Assembly (NCBI GenBank): GCA_029834535.1
Contig: JAQMWT010000191.1
Span: forward strand, 28,171-92,170
Source: Chrysophaeum taylorii
Lineage: Eukaryota > Sar > Pelagophyceae > Pelagomonadales > Pelagomonadaceae
Length of the DNA: 64,000 bases
Direction of reading: 5' to 3'
Under the pieces are notes generated by a model. It saw only the letters and a program-made list of their open reading frames with translations. It made no database searches and was not told the DNA's origin. A program made the translations under genes and the position numbers. Shown in pieces: positions 38,298-49,270 of the stretch (positions within the stretch are counted from its first letter, which is position 1; every line of letters starts with the position of its first letter).

Positions 38298-41065
38298 GAC
38301 TTGTGTGCAACGGAAACATGACGCCACCGCCACCGCTCTGGAGACCTTGTTCCGGAGCAAAACTGATGGCAGACACGACGTTTTGGGCGTTCGTGCCGCC
38401 TGGGACCTCGTCGGTTAGCCCGCTCAGCTGCGCCTGCCGTTCGTTGGCCTCTCGCGCTCTACGCGCGGGTGCCGTGAGCGTTCGCTCGAGAGCCTCGAAA
38501 TCTCTGAAGACCCTTGTTCAATCAACTTCGCGCAGCTTCGCGCCGGTCGATTGTGGTACACGGCCACCGCAGAATGAGCGAGTCATCATTCGCGATCGTG
38601 AACTGCTCAGACAACCTAGACGATGAATAGTGCATTCGTACGAGCCCGCGCATCGTCAGACTTGGAGATGCGCGCGCTGGCATATGCTTGCTGCGGTGCG
38701 ATGATGGAGAGTTCACCTTTCGAGCTTGTTGTCTCTTGATGCGCAGGACAAGGAGCCACCCGCACACGGACTCGCGTGGAACGATTCGAGCGCGATTTTT
38801 TCACTCACCACCGTCATAGGCGCGGCGTCTGTAAGGACGTCGGTGGCGCCGAGGGAAAAGCCAGACCACGCGACAGAAGTGAAGTAATCGTGATTGGGGT
38901 ACCAAAGAACAAGTACATAGAGGCCTACGCCGGTGGATGTCGCATCATCAAGATCCTGCTTAAACGAAAGCAAGGATTAACACGAGACCGAGGTCACGCA
39001 GTTGTCGTGCAACCTTAATCGCAACGCTCAATTCATACGTGAAGCGCGAGACGGTCCTAATACGCTTACGAGATCACGCACAGCTGTATGCGAGAGTAGG
39101 TGCACGCGAACGTGTTCTAAGGTATCATGCCGTGGACGGAAGGGCCGCCGATGGGTACATAATTATACAGTGGTCTCCGCAGTATCGTTCCGCGTCAGAG
39201 TTCCGCTGTTTTGAAAGGAAATGCACACCGCCGCCGTGTCTCACCGCAACGCGTGCCACGTCAAACCCACACGAATATATCTCGGCGATGTCTGTGGGGC
39301 AAGTCCACCTGCCCGTACCGGGCCTCTTCGAATACCATACGAACGCAAACCTGCTGCAGCCTTAGTAGTGCGTAGACCTTTTCAGGCGCGCGTGGTAGCT
39401 CTTCGTTTTTTTCTTGCCAGAAGGAATCGACGCCATTGTGACTGGTGGACACAAGCTGTGAAGTTGGCTACAGACTTGGTGACAGCGCTGAAGCAGTCCC
39501 GCCGAGGATACCTATCCGATGATGACATATTGGAGTCCGCACCCACGAAGAGATGGGCAAATCTTCCTCGATGGATGTATGTGGCACGATGTTCTGCGTT
39601 AGAACGAATTACATAGAGCATGGCGGCGACCCGGAGGTCGCAGCGACAGTTGATGTGTGCTCCTCGATCACTAGGTTCAGGTCTCTTACGTGACGTGTCC
39701 TCGAGATTTTATAAGTCTGCAGACCAAGGTAGCGCGCATAGTGCTTGACCCAAGCAGCAGCAGGCGTATATAGTGCGTGCGCGATGTCGTTGAAGACGAC
39801 AACGTCGTAAGGACGGCGGGCGCGTAGACCACAACGTGGTAGCCGCAAGTTTTGTCCGATCATATCTTCTTTTCGAAAAAGGATGCCTTGGATGTGGAAG
39901 ACTGGAGCGCCGAAAAAAAAAACGTGCAAATATTTGGTGCTGGACACTCTCGAGGGCTCGATCAAGCCAGCTCTAATAAAGAACGTGCCGACCACGCATG
40001 CAGCTACATGCTGTATGGGAACCTATGCGCATGCCGGAGCGAAATCGATGTTCTTCGCTTAATCGCGAAGAATTCAAGAGTAGTAGTAGTATGACCGCGA
40101 GAAGCCCGGTTGGATATTCCAGTCCCCTTAATATCGTTGTAAGACGACATCGGGTTTACACGGTTCCGACCGCACGACAATTCTGATGGCACCAAGCCCA
40201 CCTCGTGAGACAGAGCACGACGGAAACTACGAGGGAAAATGTCACAGAAAGGGCCGGTGCTTGCATTCATCTTGTTTCGGCGTTTGGTTGATCATATGCT
40301 GCCAGCCCATCGTATATGGCTTTCGACCGTTTTTTCTGCGCAACCACAATATCTCTGCATGCTAGTCGACTGACTGAACCGCGGGCGTTAGCGTGCTGGG
40401 ACTATCTATCGGGGCTGAAACCAACACCCGAACGTCAAATTTTCCGCCTCACAATGCGACTCTCGAAAACTCCGGCTCGCGCAGCCCTCAGGAGAGTGCC
40501 TCAAAACCCACCCAGCTCCTGAGGATAGGGAAAGGTCGGTCCTAATCTCCTCGGTCCAAAATACACGTCGAGTTCCAAGCAGTGCCTAGGGTGAAGCGTG
40601 GCGGGCGGTGGAGAAATCGAGGGTGCTTGCAATCTAGGTCGCTTCGCGTTCGTGCCGGTGATCCGCCGCCGTTGCCCGCCCCATCTCTAGCGCAACGACG
40701 GATCCCTGCGGGAAACGCAGCAGCTGCAGATCGGCGAGACCCGCGAAAAGGACGTCGGGGCCTGAAAGCGCGTCTCGGTTGAGTTGCGGCATAGGGACGA
40801 AGCCTAGGAGTGCGCGCGCCTTGATGGCCTTATCTCCCTTGCGCTGCACGCAACCACTGTGCGAGCGGTGGCTCAAAACGAGCCTCGATCGTGATGGTTG
40901 AAAGTGCCGTCGCACGTCCTCGTCGTCTGTCGGGCGAGGCATTTCTTCGAAGGAAGCGACTCACGCCCCCACGTCGCGAAAGGACCAATCTTAAGAAGAC
41001 ATCAGATGAGGAGTGCGCGCCCAAGCGCCGCGGTGGTGACCTCCGTGTTCTTTCTCAACGTGTCG
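38298..41065. other. Gene-poor region with decayed sequence
   Basis: No complete gene. On the minus strand 38510-38340 reads as a plausible exon (FEALERTLTAPARRAREANE...), starting after an acceptor-like GTCTTCAG, but no partner exons were found. A 128-codon minus frame at 39995-39609 and a 102-codon one at 40942-40634 look weakly protein-like, possibly from old elements. Base composition is less GC-rich than in the genes. Confidence 0.35.
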
Positions 41066-42081
41066 TCAAGCGTGTTCGATCCGGACGTCGGTACGTCCGT
41101 AGGGTTGGACGCCCATGCGCAAAGCGAGCTGGGCGAGGCCTTCGGATTCGATGGCGTGGTTGACAGCTCGGTAGGGGAATTTCTGCGGGCGGGCGTGCAT
41201 AATCACCAAGACGCTGTACGCACGAGGCCACGGTGGTAGAGACGAGATCTGACGAGGATGCAGGTCGCGCCGACGCCGTGAAGCGGCACGAGGGAAGAGT
41301 TCGATCGTCGCGCGAGATCGTCGAGAAAAAGGGGCCTAGATTTTGTGGAGGCGATGCCGACCGATTTGAACAAGGCCGAGTGGAACGGCTCCTTGTAGCC
41401 CATGAGAAGAATGGTTTTGTCGTCGATGGCACCGATCGCTCGCAATCGGCTTACCTCGTCGAGTAACGCGCGAGTCGCTTGCCACGAGTTGAGGTCGTAG
41501 ATGCGGTCGCCGTAGTAACACGAGGGTACGACGAGATCGACGTTTGATTGTCGCAAATCGACCAGCAACGTCGGCGGCACCTCGAGGAGATCGCTGTCGA
41601 GCCAGAGAGTCCAGTCGCTGCGGTGGTAGCTCTCCGACGTTGCCCACAAATAGTTGCGGGTTCTGGCCAACCGCTCTCGACGCCGTCGCTGCAGGATCGC
41701 TGCGTGCCGCCTGGTTTGAGTCACGAGCGTCCCCATCCGGAGCGATTCTGGTTCGACCAGGACGCGAACCGACGCGTACGACGGTCTCGCCTCTCGGAGA
41801 TATCGGTTTCCGCGTTGCGCGATCGGGAATGAATCTTTCGAGGCAAGCATCACCACGTGCTGGTCTTCGCGCGGCCAGCCTTCCAACGACAGGATCAGGT
41901 GCGTCAGCCGACGGTGCCTCCGGGTGTTCGTCGACCGAATTGGAATCAAAATCGAGACCGTCTCCTTCTTGCACTTGACAGCGGGGGTGTGCTGCTCCCT
42001 TGTCGTGACGAACAGCTCTCGGTGCATCTGTCCCAAGGCCATCGTCGCGATGATGATGAGCGCGCCGGTCCATCTAGTCAT
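41066..42081 (-). CDS. GT62 (Anp1-like) glycosyltransferase, two exons
   Basis: Exon 1 is 42081-41224 and exon 2 is 41182-41066. The intron is 41223-41183 (41 nt, GTGCGT...CCGCAG), joining HRGL to KFPY in phase. The protein of 324 residues is type II: short cytosolic Met-Thr-Arg, anchor WTGALIIIATMALG, then a luminal catalytic domain. W-T-L-W-L-D-S-D followed by LLEVPPTLL is the Anp1-type nucleotide-sugar/metal site. Later come VVPSCYYGDRIYDLNSW, an L-H-G-V-G-A-T block and I-E-S-E-G-L in exon 2. Fungal relatives are Golgi alpha-mannosyltransferases. The donor and acceptor here are unknown. An upstream extension carries a CAG-coded Gln run that I treat as 5' leader. Confidence 0.8.
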
Positions 42082-42791
42082 CTCGCTGGAGGAGCCGCGA
42101 GGATCTTCTTGTTGCTGCTGCTGCTGCTGCTGATACGGAACATTCGGCGAATCCTTAATTGTTAGGACAGACGCATGCCAGGTGGTGGCTCTACTTGCTA
42201 CTTCAACATACTCATTAGAATGTTTACGCACGACGACGCTCAAAAAAAAAAAAAAGTAAAGAATTACCTACCTGCACTACTGGAGAGGAGGAGGCGAAAA
42301 AGATGCTGGCAGATATAGATCTTTTGCCGCCTTCTTGTCTCTCTCTCTCCCCCAAGTGGTGGTTTTTTTTAATTGTTGCGAGGGGACGGAGTGACTGCGA
42401 GCTCGATTGGGCGCCCGCGCGCTTGCGGGGGAAGAAAGGGAGGAAGAAAGAAAGGCCGGGAGAAAGATAGGGAGCATCGGTGTGAGGCCGCCCCAATCAA
42501 TAGACGTGGTGGTCTCTCGATCGACCGATCTACAATTTGAGTCCGTCCACCGCGCACCAGAAGCCCCAATAATAAAGTCGAAGTCGAAGATTGCATCAAG
42601 GCGTTACCAATATTGATATCTCCTTGATTGCATATTCTCCTGAGGCAGCAAGAAAAGAAAGAACCTCATCGGAAAGCGAACGAGCCCAGCCGCCATTCGG
42701 TCGGTCGGTCGGTCGAGTGGAAACGGCACCCGAAGAGACCGTCCGCCCGCCCTTCCGCCTATTCGTAGTATAACAAAGACGAAAGAGGGAG
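42082..42791. other. Intergenic, 710 bp
   Basis: CAG/TGCTGC triplets at 42110-42132, an A run at 42241-42255, a CTCT run at 42338-42350, and repeated CGGT tetramers at 42699-42715. No gene is supported. This is the promoter of the GT62 gene and the 3' flank of the EDRF1-like gene. Confidence 0.35.
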
Positions 42792-45257
42792 CTATCTGTT
42801 GCTAGTGGGTTTGTCGCCTCTCGGGAGGTCTCTCTCGAGCTGGGCGCAGATGGCGACGAGGTTATGGGCGAGGGACTGCCAGGTGGCAGCGTCGGCGGCG
42901 ACGAGAGGTGATTTCGTCGTCGTCGTCGTCGCGGGGGTATGGGGGTCCGCGAAGGAAGATTGCTTTTTTTGGGCGACGACGACGACGCAGCGGAGGGTCG
43001 ATGCGTAGGCTTGGCGGAGGGCGTGATGTTTATGGTTGTGGAGGGAGTGCTTGAGGACGTCGTTGAAGCGAGCAACGAAGGAGGCGAGAACTACGGGGGC
43101 GAGATCGGCGTTTTGATCGGACACGACGGCGAGGGCGCGGAGGTGGGGCTCGGCGGCGAGGAGGACCCTGAGAGGTTTTAGGGGTTGGTGGTGGTTAGGC
43201 AGCAATAGGAGGACGGCGACGAGGTCGATGCGCACGGAGAGGGAGTCGATGATGGCTTTGGGCGTGTCGGTTTTGTTGTTGGCGTCGAGGGCCTCTTCGA
43301 GGTGCGGTATCGCGTCCGACGGCGAGCCCCTGCGTACGAGGCTGAGGGCGCAGCGGTAGTGGGCGTCCGCGATGGAAGCGTTATTCTTAGAGGCCGCGGC
43401 GTAGCGGATGGCTTGGGCGTCACCATTCGGGGTGCCGATCGCCAGGAAGGCCGAGGCCAAAACGACCCGGGTCGCCGCCAGGGCTTGATCCAAGGCGAGC
43501 AGCTCCGAGGAGGCCGCCGCCGCCGCCGCCGAGGAGGACGAGGCCGCCAAAGCCAAATCCCGTTCGGCGCCGGTCATTGCTTTTAGGGCATCGTCGACGG
43601 CCTTGGCAGAATTAGGGGCCCTGGTGGCAACCCTGAGCTGCGCGGAGGCGAGGCGCGCTCTCAACCAAGCCGCGGTCGGAGCGTCCCCTAACCCCCGAAA
43701 CAGCTCGACGCCCTCGGTGAGGTGGCGAGCTGCCTTGGTGAGACGCTCGACGCGCAAATAGTGCTCCGCGAGGCGCGTGTAGAGGACTCGCAGCAAATCA
43801 ACACCCGAAGGGAGAGAAGCGACGAGCGCCTTTACCGCGCGACAGAGGTTGGCCTCGGGGTCCGAGGACACGGTAAACAAAACGTCGCCTCGGCGGCGGT
43901 CCTCCCCGAAATCGGCGCGGTGCGTGTCGAGGGTCGACTCGGTGACGACCTCGGCCATTTGCGCGTAGACGAGTGCGACGCGAAGGCGCGACGGCGACGA
44001 CGATAGCGACAGCTCGCGGAGAGCCGCGCCCGGACGGCCGCGCGCGTAGGCAGCCGCCGCGAGGCCGAGGCGCGCCCGGTCCAAAACTTCGCGGATCTGA
44101 GGCTCGAGCTTGGTGGTCTTGCGGCGCCGCACGCACGCAAGAGATTTTGTCGCATTCATCGCGTCGTCTCTCGCGCGCGCGTACGCGCTATCGTCGACTC
44201 GGTCGTTTCTCTCCTTCTCGTCGGAACAAAAAAAAATCGGGACCTCGGGCGACGCGACGAACCAGCCGTGCCGCAGCCAGTCTTTGAGGTCAAATTTAGG
44301 GGCGGCGTCGAGGCGCGTGCGCGCCAGCAATACCAGGGCCTCGGCCCGGACGCGGTCGTCGTCCCCGAGGGCCACGCACCGCTCGAGGAGTCGCACCCTC
44401 GTCGTCGTCGCGTCCTCGTCGCCAAAGCGCCGCGCGATCCGCAAACACAGGAGAGCGATCGCGCGCTCGAGGGTCGCCTCGCGACCCGTCACTTTCCAGA
44501 GCTCGAGGTCGCCCTCGGCCCCGCGGGTCAGGCAATAGGTCGCGGCCTCGTCGACGCAGTGATGTTGAAGAAACTGGAGAATCGACTTGGCTCGAGCGCG
44601 CGCGACCATCTCGCGACCACCCGTGCTCCCCGACACCAGCTGCTGGTACCCCTGGACGTGCCCGTCCTTGTGGTACAATATCGTGCTCTCCTCCTGCGTC
44701 GTCTTGTCGAGCCACATGTCCAGCGCCGCAGCCTTGGAGGACGCGAATCCTAAATCTTCCGCCGTTTGCCTCGTCGACACGACCAGAGTGTCAGATCCCA
44801 GCAGCATCTCGATGTCGTCGAACCGCCAACGCACCACCTCGCGGTAGTCGGCATCGGCGTAGTACGACAGCAGCTCGATGGCGTCGACGGGGGGCGGCAT
44901 GCGCGGCGCGAACATCACTATCACCTCGCCAGTCTCGGGATCCACCCATCTCCCGTCCCGGGCTCCGTCCATGACCAACGACTCACCCACCCGCTGTACG
45001 GTCACGCTCGCGCGCGCTCCCTCGGCGAGGGCGAAAATCTGCTCCATCGACGCCACGTCCGACACCACTTCGCGCGGCAAGGGCCGCGACGCCGGCTCCG
45101 TACCCATCACGGCCACGCGTTCCAACGCCTTCGTCTCCTCCTCGAGGAGCACCCGCCGCAGTCCCTCCACGGCCACCAGTGCCGAACGCAAGTCTTTCGA
45201 CTCGAGCGCGCTCGTCAGTTCGCGGTGCCGTACTTCCACCACACCAGACCGACCCAT
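42792..45257 (-). CDS. EDRF1-like protein
   Basis: An 821-residue protein starting at the ATG at 45257. The N-terminal third matches the arrangement of erythroid differentiation-related factor 1. W-R-F-D-D-I-E-M-L-L-G-S-D is followed by MWLDKTTQEESTILYHKDGH, then ILQFLQHHCVDEAATYCLTR and the E-L-W-K block. The remainder is tandem amphipathic helices of TPR type (for example LGLAAAAYARGRPGAALREL and YTRLAEHYLRVERLTKAARH). EDRF1 is a conserved eukaryotic nuclear protein known from vertebrate globin regulation; its general biochemical role is unclear. The tail contains Ala/Ser and Thr runs. No introns are needed. Confidence 0.7.
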   Translation of the reverse strand: MGRSGVVEVRHRELTSALESKDLRSALVAVEGLRRVLLEEETKALERVAVMGTEPASRPLPREVVSDVASMEQIFALAEGARASVTVQRVGESLVMDGARDGRWVDPETGEVIVMFAPRMPPPVDAIELLSYYADADYREVVRWRFDDIEMLLGSDTLVVSTRQTAEDLGFASSKAAALDMWLDKTTQEESTILYHKDGHVQGYQQLVSGSTGGREMVARARAKSILQFLQHHCVDEAATYCLTRGAEGDLELWKVTGREATLERAIALLCLRIARRFGDEDATTTRVRLLERCVALGDDDRVRAEALVLLARTRLDAAPKFDLKDWLRHGWFVASPEVPIFFCSDEKERNDRVDDSAYARARDDAMNATKSLACVRRRKTTKLEPQIREVLDRARLGLAAAAYARGRPGAALRELSLSSSPSRLRVALVYAQMAEVVTESTLDTHRADFGEDRRRGDVLFTVSSDPEANLCRAVKALVASLPSGVDLLRVLYTRLAEHYLRVERLTKAARHLTEGVELFRGLGDAPTAAWLRARLASAQLRVATRAPNSAKAVDDALKAMTGAERDLALAASSSSAAAAAASSELLALDQALAATRVVLASAFLAIGTPNGDAQAIRYAAASKNNASIADAHYRCALSLVRRGSPSDAIPHLEEALDANNKTDTPKAIIDSLSVRIDLVAVLLLLPNHHQPLKPLRVLLAAEPHLRALAVVSDQNADLAPVVLASFVARFNDVLKHSLHNHKHHALRQAYASTLRCVVVVAQKKQSSFADPHTPATTTTTKSPLVAADAATWQSLAHNLVAICAQLERDLPRGDKPTSNR

Positions 45258-45695
45258 CGTCACAACAATTTTCGCTTCAATACCACCACTGAATCCTTTG
45301 TTATTATTACCGGCCGCCTTTTTTTTCCTTCCTCCTAGAAAGGAGCAGGGTTTTTTTTTTCAGGAGGATGGATTCCAACGCGCTAAAAAACCGGACGGAC
45401 GCGCTAAACCCCTTTCCTCCCGCCATCCATAAGCTCTCCCTCTCTCTCTCTCTCTCTCTCGGCGCGCTTGGTTTGGTTACTACCCTTGACAACAACAAAA
45501 ACGAAGTTGGATAAAAAAAGATCAAGACCCCTGCTTGTCTTTGGCTCTCTCTCGTCAACCCCAGGCAGTCGCATCGGGCGGGTGGTATTTAAAAGAAGCC
45601 CGTCATATCGGAAGATAAGAGGGGGCGGATCAGCTCGGACGGCGTCTCGGCGCGGGCATTAAGAAGGGGGAGGGAGGGGAGAAACGAACGAAAAG
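45258..45695. other. Intergenic, 438 bp
   Basis: Contains a CT run (45436-45460), a T run (45350-45360) and purine-rich GGGAGG near 45665. No gene. It holds the EDRF1-like promoter and the 3' end of the next gene. Confidence 0.35.
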
Positions 45696-46376
45696 TCAGG
45701 ATCGGGCTGCTTTCGCCGCGAGTTCGGCCTTGATGTGTTCGACTGCGCGGTGTTTGAGGTCGTGAGCGATAAGGAGGCGCTCGAGGTTGGCGTCCTGAAG
45801 CGCGATGTCGAGCCAGGCCGCGTAGAGCGGATCGGGCGGCGGCGGCGGAGGAGAGGGCTTGATGTCGTGCTGGCGTCGGGTGTTCTTTGTTCGCGGGTCG
45901 CTAGGCTTGTCGGTTGGTCGGTCGGGAGGCGGTACCTCGGGTGGCACTACCTCGGGAGGCGGTACCTCGGGTGGCACTACCTCGGGAGGCGGTACCTCGC
46001 GTGGCACTACCTCGGGAGGCGGCCGATCGTTATTCTCTTCGGAACGCGTCTTCTCTGATGGCAAATCCGCGAATCGAGGCGGCGGTTCGAAGCGGCGGCG
46101 GCGGCGGTCGTCGTCCCATCGTCGCAGATCTTCGCGATGATGTCGCTTCGGGCGGTCATCCTGCCAACGGCGGCGGCGTTCCTCGGGCCTCGGTGGGTGG
46201 CGCGGCGGCCACCAGGGTGGCGACCGTTCGAGCTGTCGCACCGGGCCTCGATACGGTCCGTAGGGCGCGTCGCGATGTCGCGGTGGTTCGGGATCCCGTC
46301 GTTGGTATCGCCGCTCCTCGTACCGACGCCGGTACGGACCGAACCCGCTTGGGTACATTGCAGAACGACCCTCCAT
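45696..46376 (-). CDS. Arg/Pro-rich low-complexity protein
   Basis: 226 residues from the ATG at 46376 (MEGRSAMYPSGFGPYRRRYE). The N-terminal two-thirds is Arg/Pro/Tyr/Asp-rich, of a composition seen in RNA-binding or splicing proteins. Residues about 120-155 are a Pro-Pro-Glu-Val-Val-Pro repeat (three 12-residue units). A Pro run follows. The last 45 residues form an amphipathic helix (YAAWLDIALQDANLERLLIA). No RRM or other fold is seen. The upstream in-frame hydrophobic extension has no good start and is excluded. Confidence 0.5.
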   Translation of the reverse strand: MEGRSAMYPSGFGPYRRRYEERRYQRRDPEPPRHRDAPYGPYRGPVRQLERSPPWWPPRHPPRPEERRRRWQDDRPKRHHREDLRRWDDDRRRRRFEPPPRFADLPSEKTRSEENNDRPPPEVVPREVPPPEVVPPEVPPPEVVPPEVPPPDRPTDKPSDPRTKNTRRQHDIKPSPPPPPPDPLYAAWLDIALQDANLERLLIAHDLKHRAVEHIKAELAAKAARS

Positions 46377-47212
46377 AACAACACCAAGGAGGAGGGTAAC
46401 GCTTCGAGAGATGATAATAGATACCACAATTAAGGTGAGCGAGCGAGTAGTGAGCACCTCTTAATCCGTCGCCGCGCATTCATTCCGGGGCTCGGTCCCG
46501 CGTCCTGCGGGGCCGCTGCCTCCCCCCCGTTGCTGCGGTGGCGTTCATAAGGCTGCGATAGATATTTTCCAACGCCGATGCGCCACGCGTCGCGTCTGTC
46601 ATTGTGTCGCGCGCTTTCCGTGTGTCGTGCGCACAATCCCTTCGCAGGTCGTCGTCGTTTTTTATATATTTTCCCGAGCCTCTTAATACAGAAGACAAAA
46701 GTATTAATTGCCACCCGACACGCGAGGAGAGAGAGAGAGAGAGAGAGTACGGGCGAGACGACATCGGCGCCGTCGAGTGACGACGACGAGTAGACACGCA
46801 CTTTAATAAAAAATCTTATCTTATTAATAATACGTGGTACCCAAGAGGAACGAGCGAGCTGATTATGCCGCGTGTCTCGGTCGACACAAGGACCCCATCC
46901 ATCCATCCATCCATCCACCAGTTGAAAGGAGGCGACGAAGCGTCCCCCTCCTCCACGATGCATCATCATCTCTGGTTGAGTTTTTTTTTTTTCTTTCACG
47001 GTGCGGCAAACGGTGGTGTCGCGTGACTACCTACTAGCGTCGCAATAGACAGAAGAAGATTCCTACAAGTGGTCTACTTTCCCACGGATCTTCCTTCCTT
47101 CCTTCTTGAGTTGCTACATATTGTTTGTTTGTTCGTCGTCGGAGGGCGGCAGATTTATTATAATAATTAATTGTATCTCATCGGCAACGACACGCGCCTG
47201 GAATGTGAGGTG
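46377..47212. other. Intergenic between divergent genes, 836 bp
   Basis: Holds a GA run (46727-46748), an ATCC run (46894-46915), a T run (46981-46992) and CTTC repeats near 47090. An AATAAAAAATCTTATCTTATTAATAATAC patch at 46803 is AT-rich. A 189-codon minus frame here is biased by simple repeats and was not accepted. Confidence 0.4.
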
Positions 47213-48748
47213 ATGCCTCGGGGTGGGTCGATGAGCACGAGGTTGTTGATGATGAGTTTCCGGGAGCTGTGCGGCGAGCTGGAGGCGCAGCTCGAGTCGA
47301 CGACGAGCTCGCAGATCACGGTGCTCCGGTCGTTGGAGGCGGCGTGTTCTGCGCGGCGCAGGGAGCTCGAGGCAAGGGTGCCGGTGCCGCGGGTGAGCGC
47401 GAAGCGGGTGTCGTGTAAAAAGAAGAAGCAAGCGGCGGCGGAACCACTGGGAAACGGGGACATCGTGCGGCGGATGTTCGGGTGGCTCGGGCTCGAGTGT
47501 CTGGTGAGGTCGCGGAGGGTTTGCGGTCTGTGGCGTCGGGAAGTTTCGAGCGTTCGGGTTCGGCTTCCTGCGGGCGGCGGGATCGACGGGCTCCTGGTGG
47601 ACGCGTCCCGTTCGTCCTTGCTTGGGTTGGTTGTGTTGCTGCGGCACGGCGACGAGGCCGTGGCGGAGGCGGCCGTCGAGAGGCTAGATCGCGAGACCGA
47701 CGGCTTCTGGCGGTACCGTAGCGCGCTTTCGTCGCTCCTGGTCGATCTGCCGCGCGTGAATTCGGCGGAAATATACCGCGGGATCGTCGGGGCGGGGGTC
47801 GTCCCGCTGCTGTGGGCGGCCGTGAGCGGCGCGCGGTGCGGCGATTCGGCCGCGCGATGCCTTCAACATCTCGCGTCGAGCGACGCGCGGTGCGCGCGCC
47901 GCGTTGCCGAGGGCCTCGACGTCGCGACCGTCGTCGGCCGGCTCCGGGACCCATCGACCTTTGGGCCGGCGGCCCACCTCCTCGCGACCTGCGGGCCCTT
48001 TCTGGACGCGAACGCGGTCGTCGACGCCGGGGCCGTCCCGCCGACGATCGCCCGCCTCTCGGAGGGCGAGGACGCGCCCGCGGGCCGCGCGATGCGCGCG
48101 GCCGCCCTCAAGCTCGCGGCCCACTGGATCGTCGGAGGTTCGGCGCGAAGCGCGTGCGTCCGCGCGGGAGCCTGCCGGCATCTCGTTCCTGCCGTGTCCG
48201 CGTTCGCCGACGCGTTCGCGTGCGTCGCGACTTTGAGCGAGACGCTCGACGGCGCGGCTGGCTTGGTTGAGGCGGGTCTCGTCGCGCGCCTCTGCGATAT
48301 TCTCGCGGGATACGACCACCTCCGACTCACGGCGCGCGAGAAGCAGCGGATCACGGCCGTCTTGGACGCCGTCGTGCGACGAGCGCCCGGAGGGCCCGCC
48401 GCCCTCGCCGCCCCCGGTCTCCCGCCGCGACCCCGGCCCCTGGATCCCCTCCTCCGCCTGCTCCAGAAGACCAACGCCAAGACCAAGGAGATTGTCACCC
48501 GCACCCTCTCCCGCGTCTCCGAGTCCCACGCCGCAGCGCTCTACGAAGCGAACGCTCACGTCGTCCTCGAAACCGTCGCGGCGACCGCCCCGAGCCGCGC
48601 CGTCGCCGCCCTCGCCGTCGCGACCCTCGCCAACATCAGACGACACTTTGTTGTTGTTCTTCTTTCTTCGCGGAGGACCGCGGAGGAGGGGTCCTTCGCC
48701 ACCAGGCTCCTGACACACCACGTTCCTCCGACTGCCCCCACCAAGTTC

Positions 48749-48783
<35 letters not shown>

Positions 48784-48970
48784 AACGGCGACCAGCAAGG
48801 CAATCAGCCTGCGGCAGGAAAACCCGAAGCGCGTCGGCTCGGCTTCCCACGCGAGGTACGAGGTCTACAAGGCCGCGACCAGCAAGACCGAGTTCCTCGC
48901 CCTCGGCGGGACCCTGGCCGACTACAGGAACGACCGAAAGGCGGGCTTCCTCCTCGAGGGGGGGGTGTAG
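47213..48970 (+). CDS. F-box-like plus armadillo-repeat protein
   Basis: 585 residues from the ATG at 47213. Residues 1-75 are a helical coiled region ending in a basic cluster (CKKKKQ). Residues about 80-115 resemble an F-box (NGDIVRRMFGWLGLECLVRS then CGLWRREV). Residues 130-470 are ARM-like helices similar to importin-alpha repeats (IVGAGVVPLLWAAVSG, VVDAGAVPPTIARLS). A CAA-coded Asn run (about 513-523) precedes a C-terminal tail. It may be a substrate receptor of an SCF-type ubiquitin ligase. The F-box match is weak, so a plain ARM scaffold is possible. The copia element begins 45 bp after the stop. Confidence 0.6.
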
Positions 48971-49015
48971 TAGTAGTAGTTTAGTTATGAACAAAAAAAC
49001 ACCACACACACACAC

Positions 49016-49093
49016 TGTGAGAACTGAAATGGGGGGGATGTGAGAACTATAATGGGGACGTGGTGCAGGGGTAAGTGTCATAGCTTCCTCACA
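49016..49093 (-). repeat. 3' terminal repeat of the copia element
   Basis: 78 bp, longer than its partner because TGTGAGAAC is duplicated with a G run between the copies (49016 and 49039). Otherwise it differs from 53803-53863 by about one substitution. It is followed by two 50-bp tandem units (49089-49185) of CTCACACAGGTGCTGGAAAAG type. Confidence 0.8.
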
Positions 49094-49270
49094 CAGGTGC
49101 TGGAAAAGAAAGAAAAGGAAAAAGGGGTAAGTGAGGTCCTCACACAGGTGCTGGAAAAGAAAGAAAAGGAAAAAGGGGTCAGTGAGACGCTCACAGAGGA
49201 GAAGCTTGAAGGAAGACGTCAGGAAAGGCATTGTGGCAGAAAGAGACAGGAGATATCAGGGCGAAGGAAG

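Noticed and set aside
46430-46999. 189-codon reverse frame
   Set aside because: Made of translated GA and ATCC simple repeats with no conserved block.
47684-49231. Long reverse frame of 515 codons
   Set aside because: Antisense to the F-box/ARM gene; Arg/Gly/Glu-rich with no domain and runs into the copia terminal repeat.
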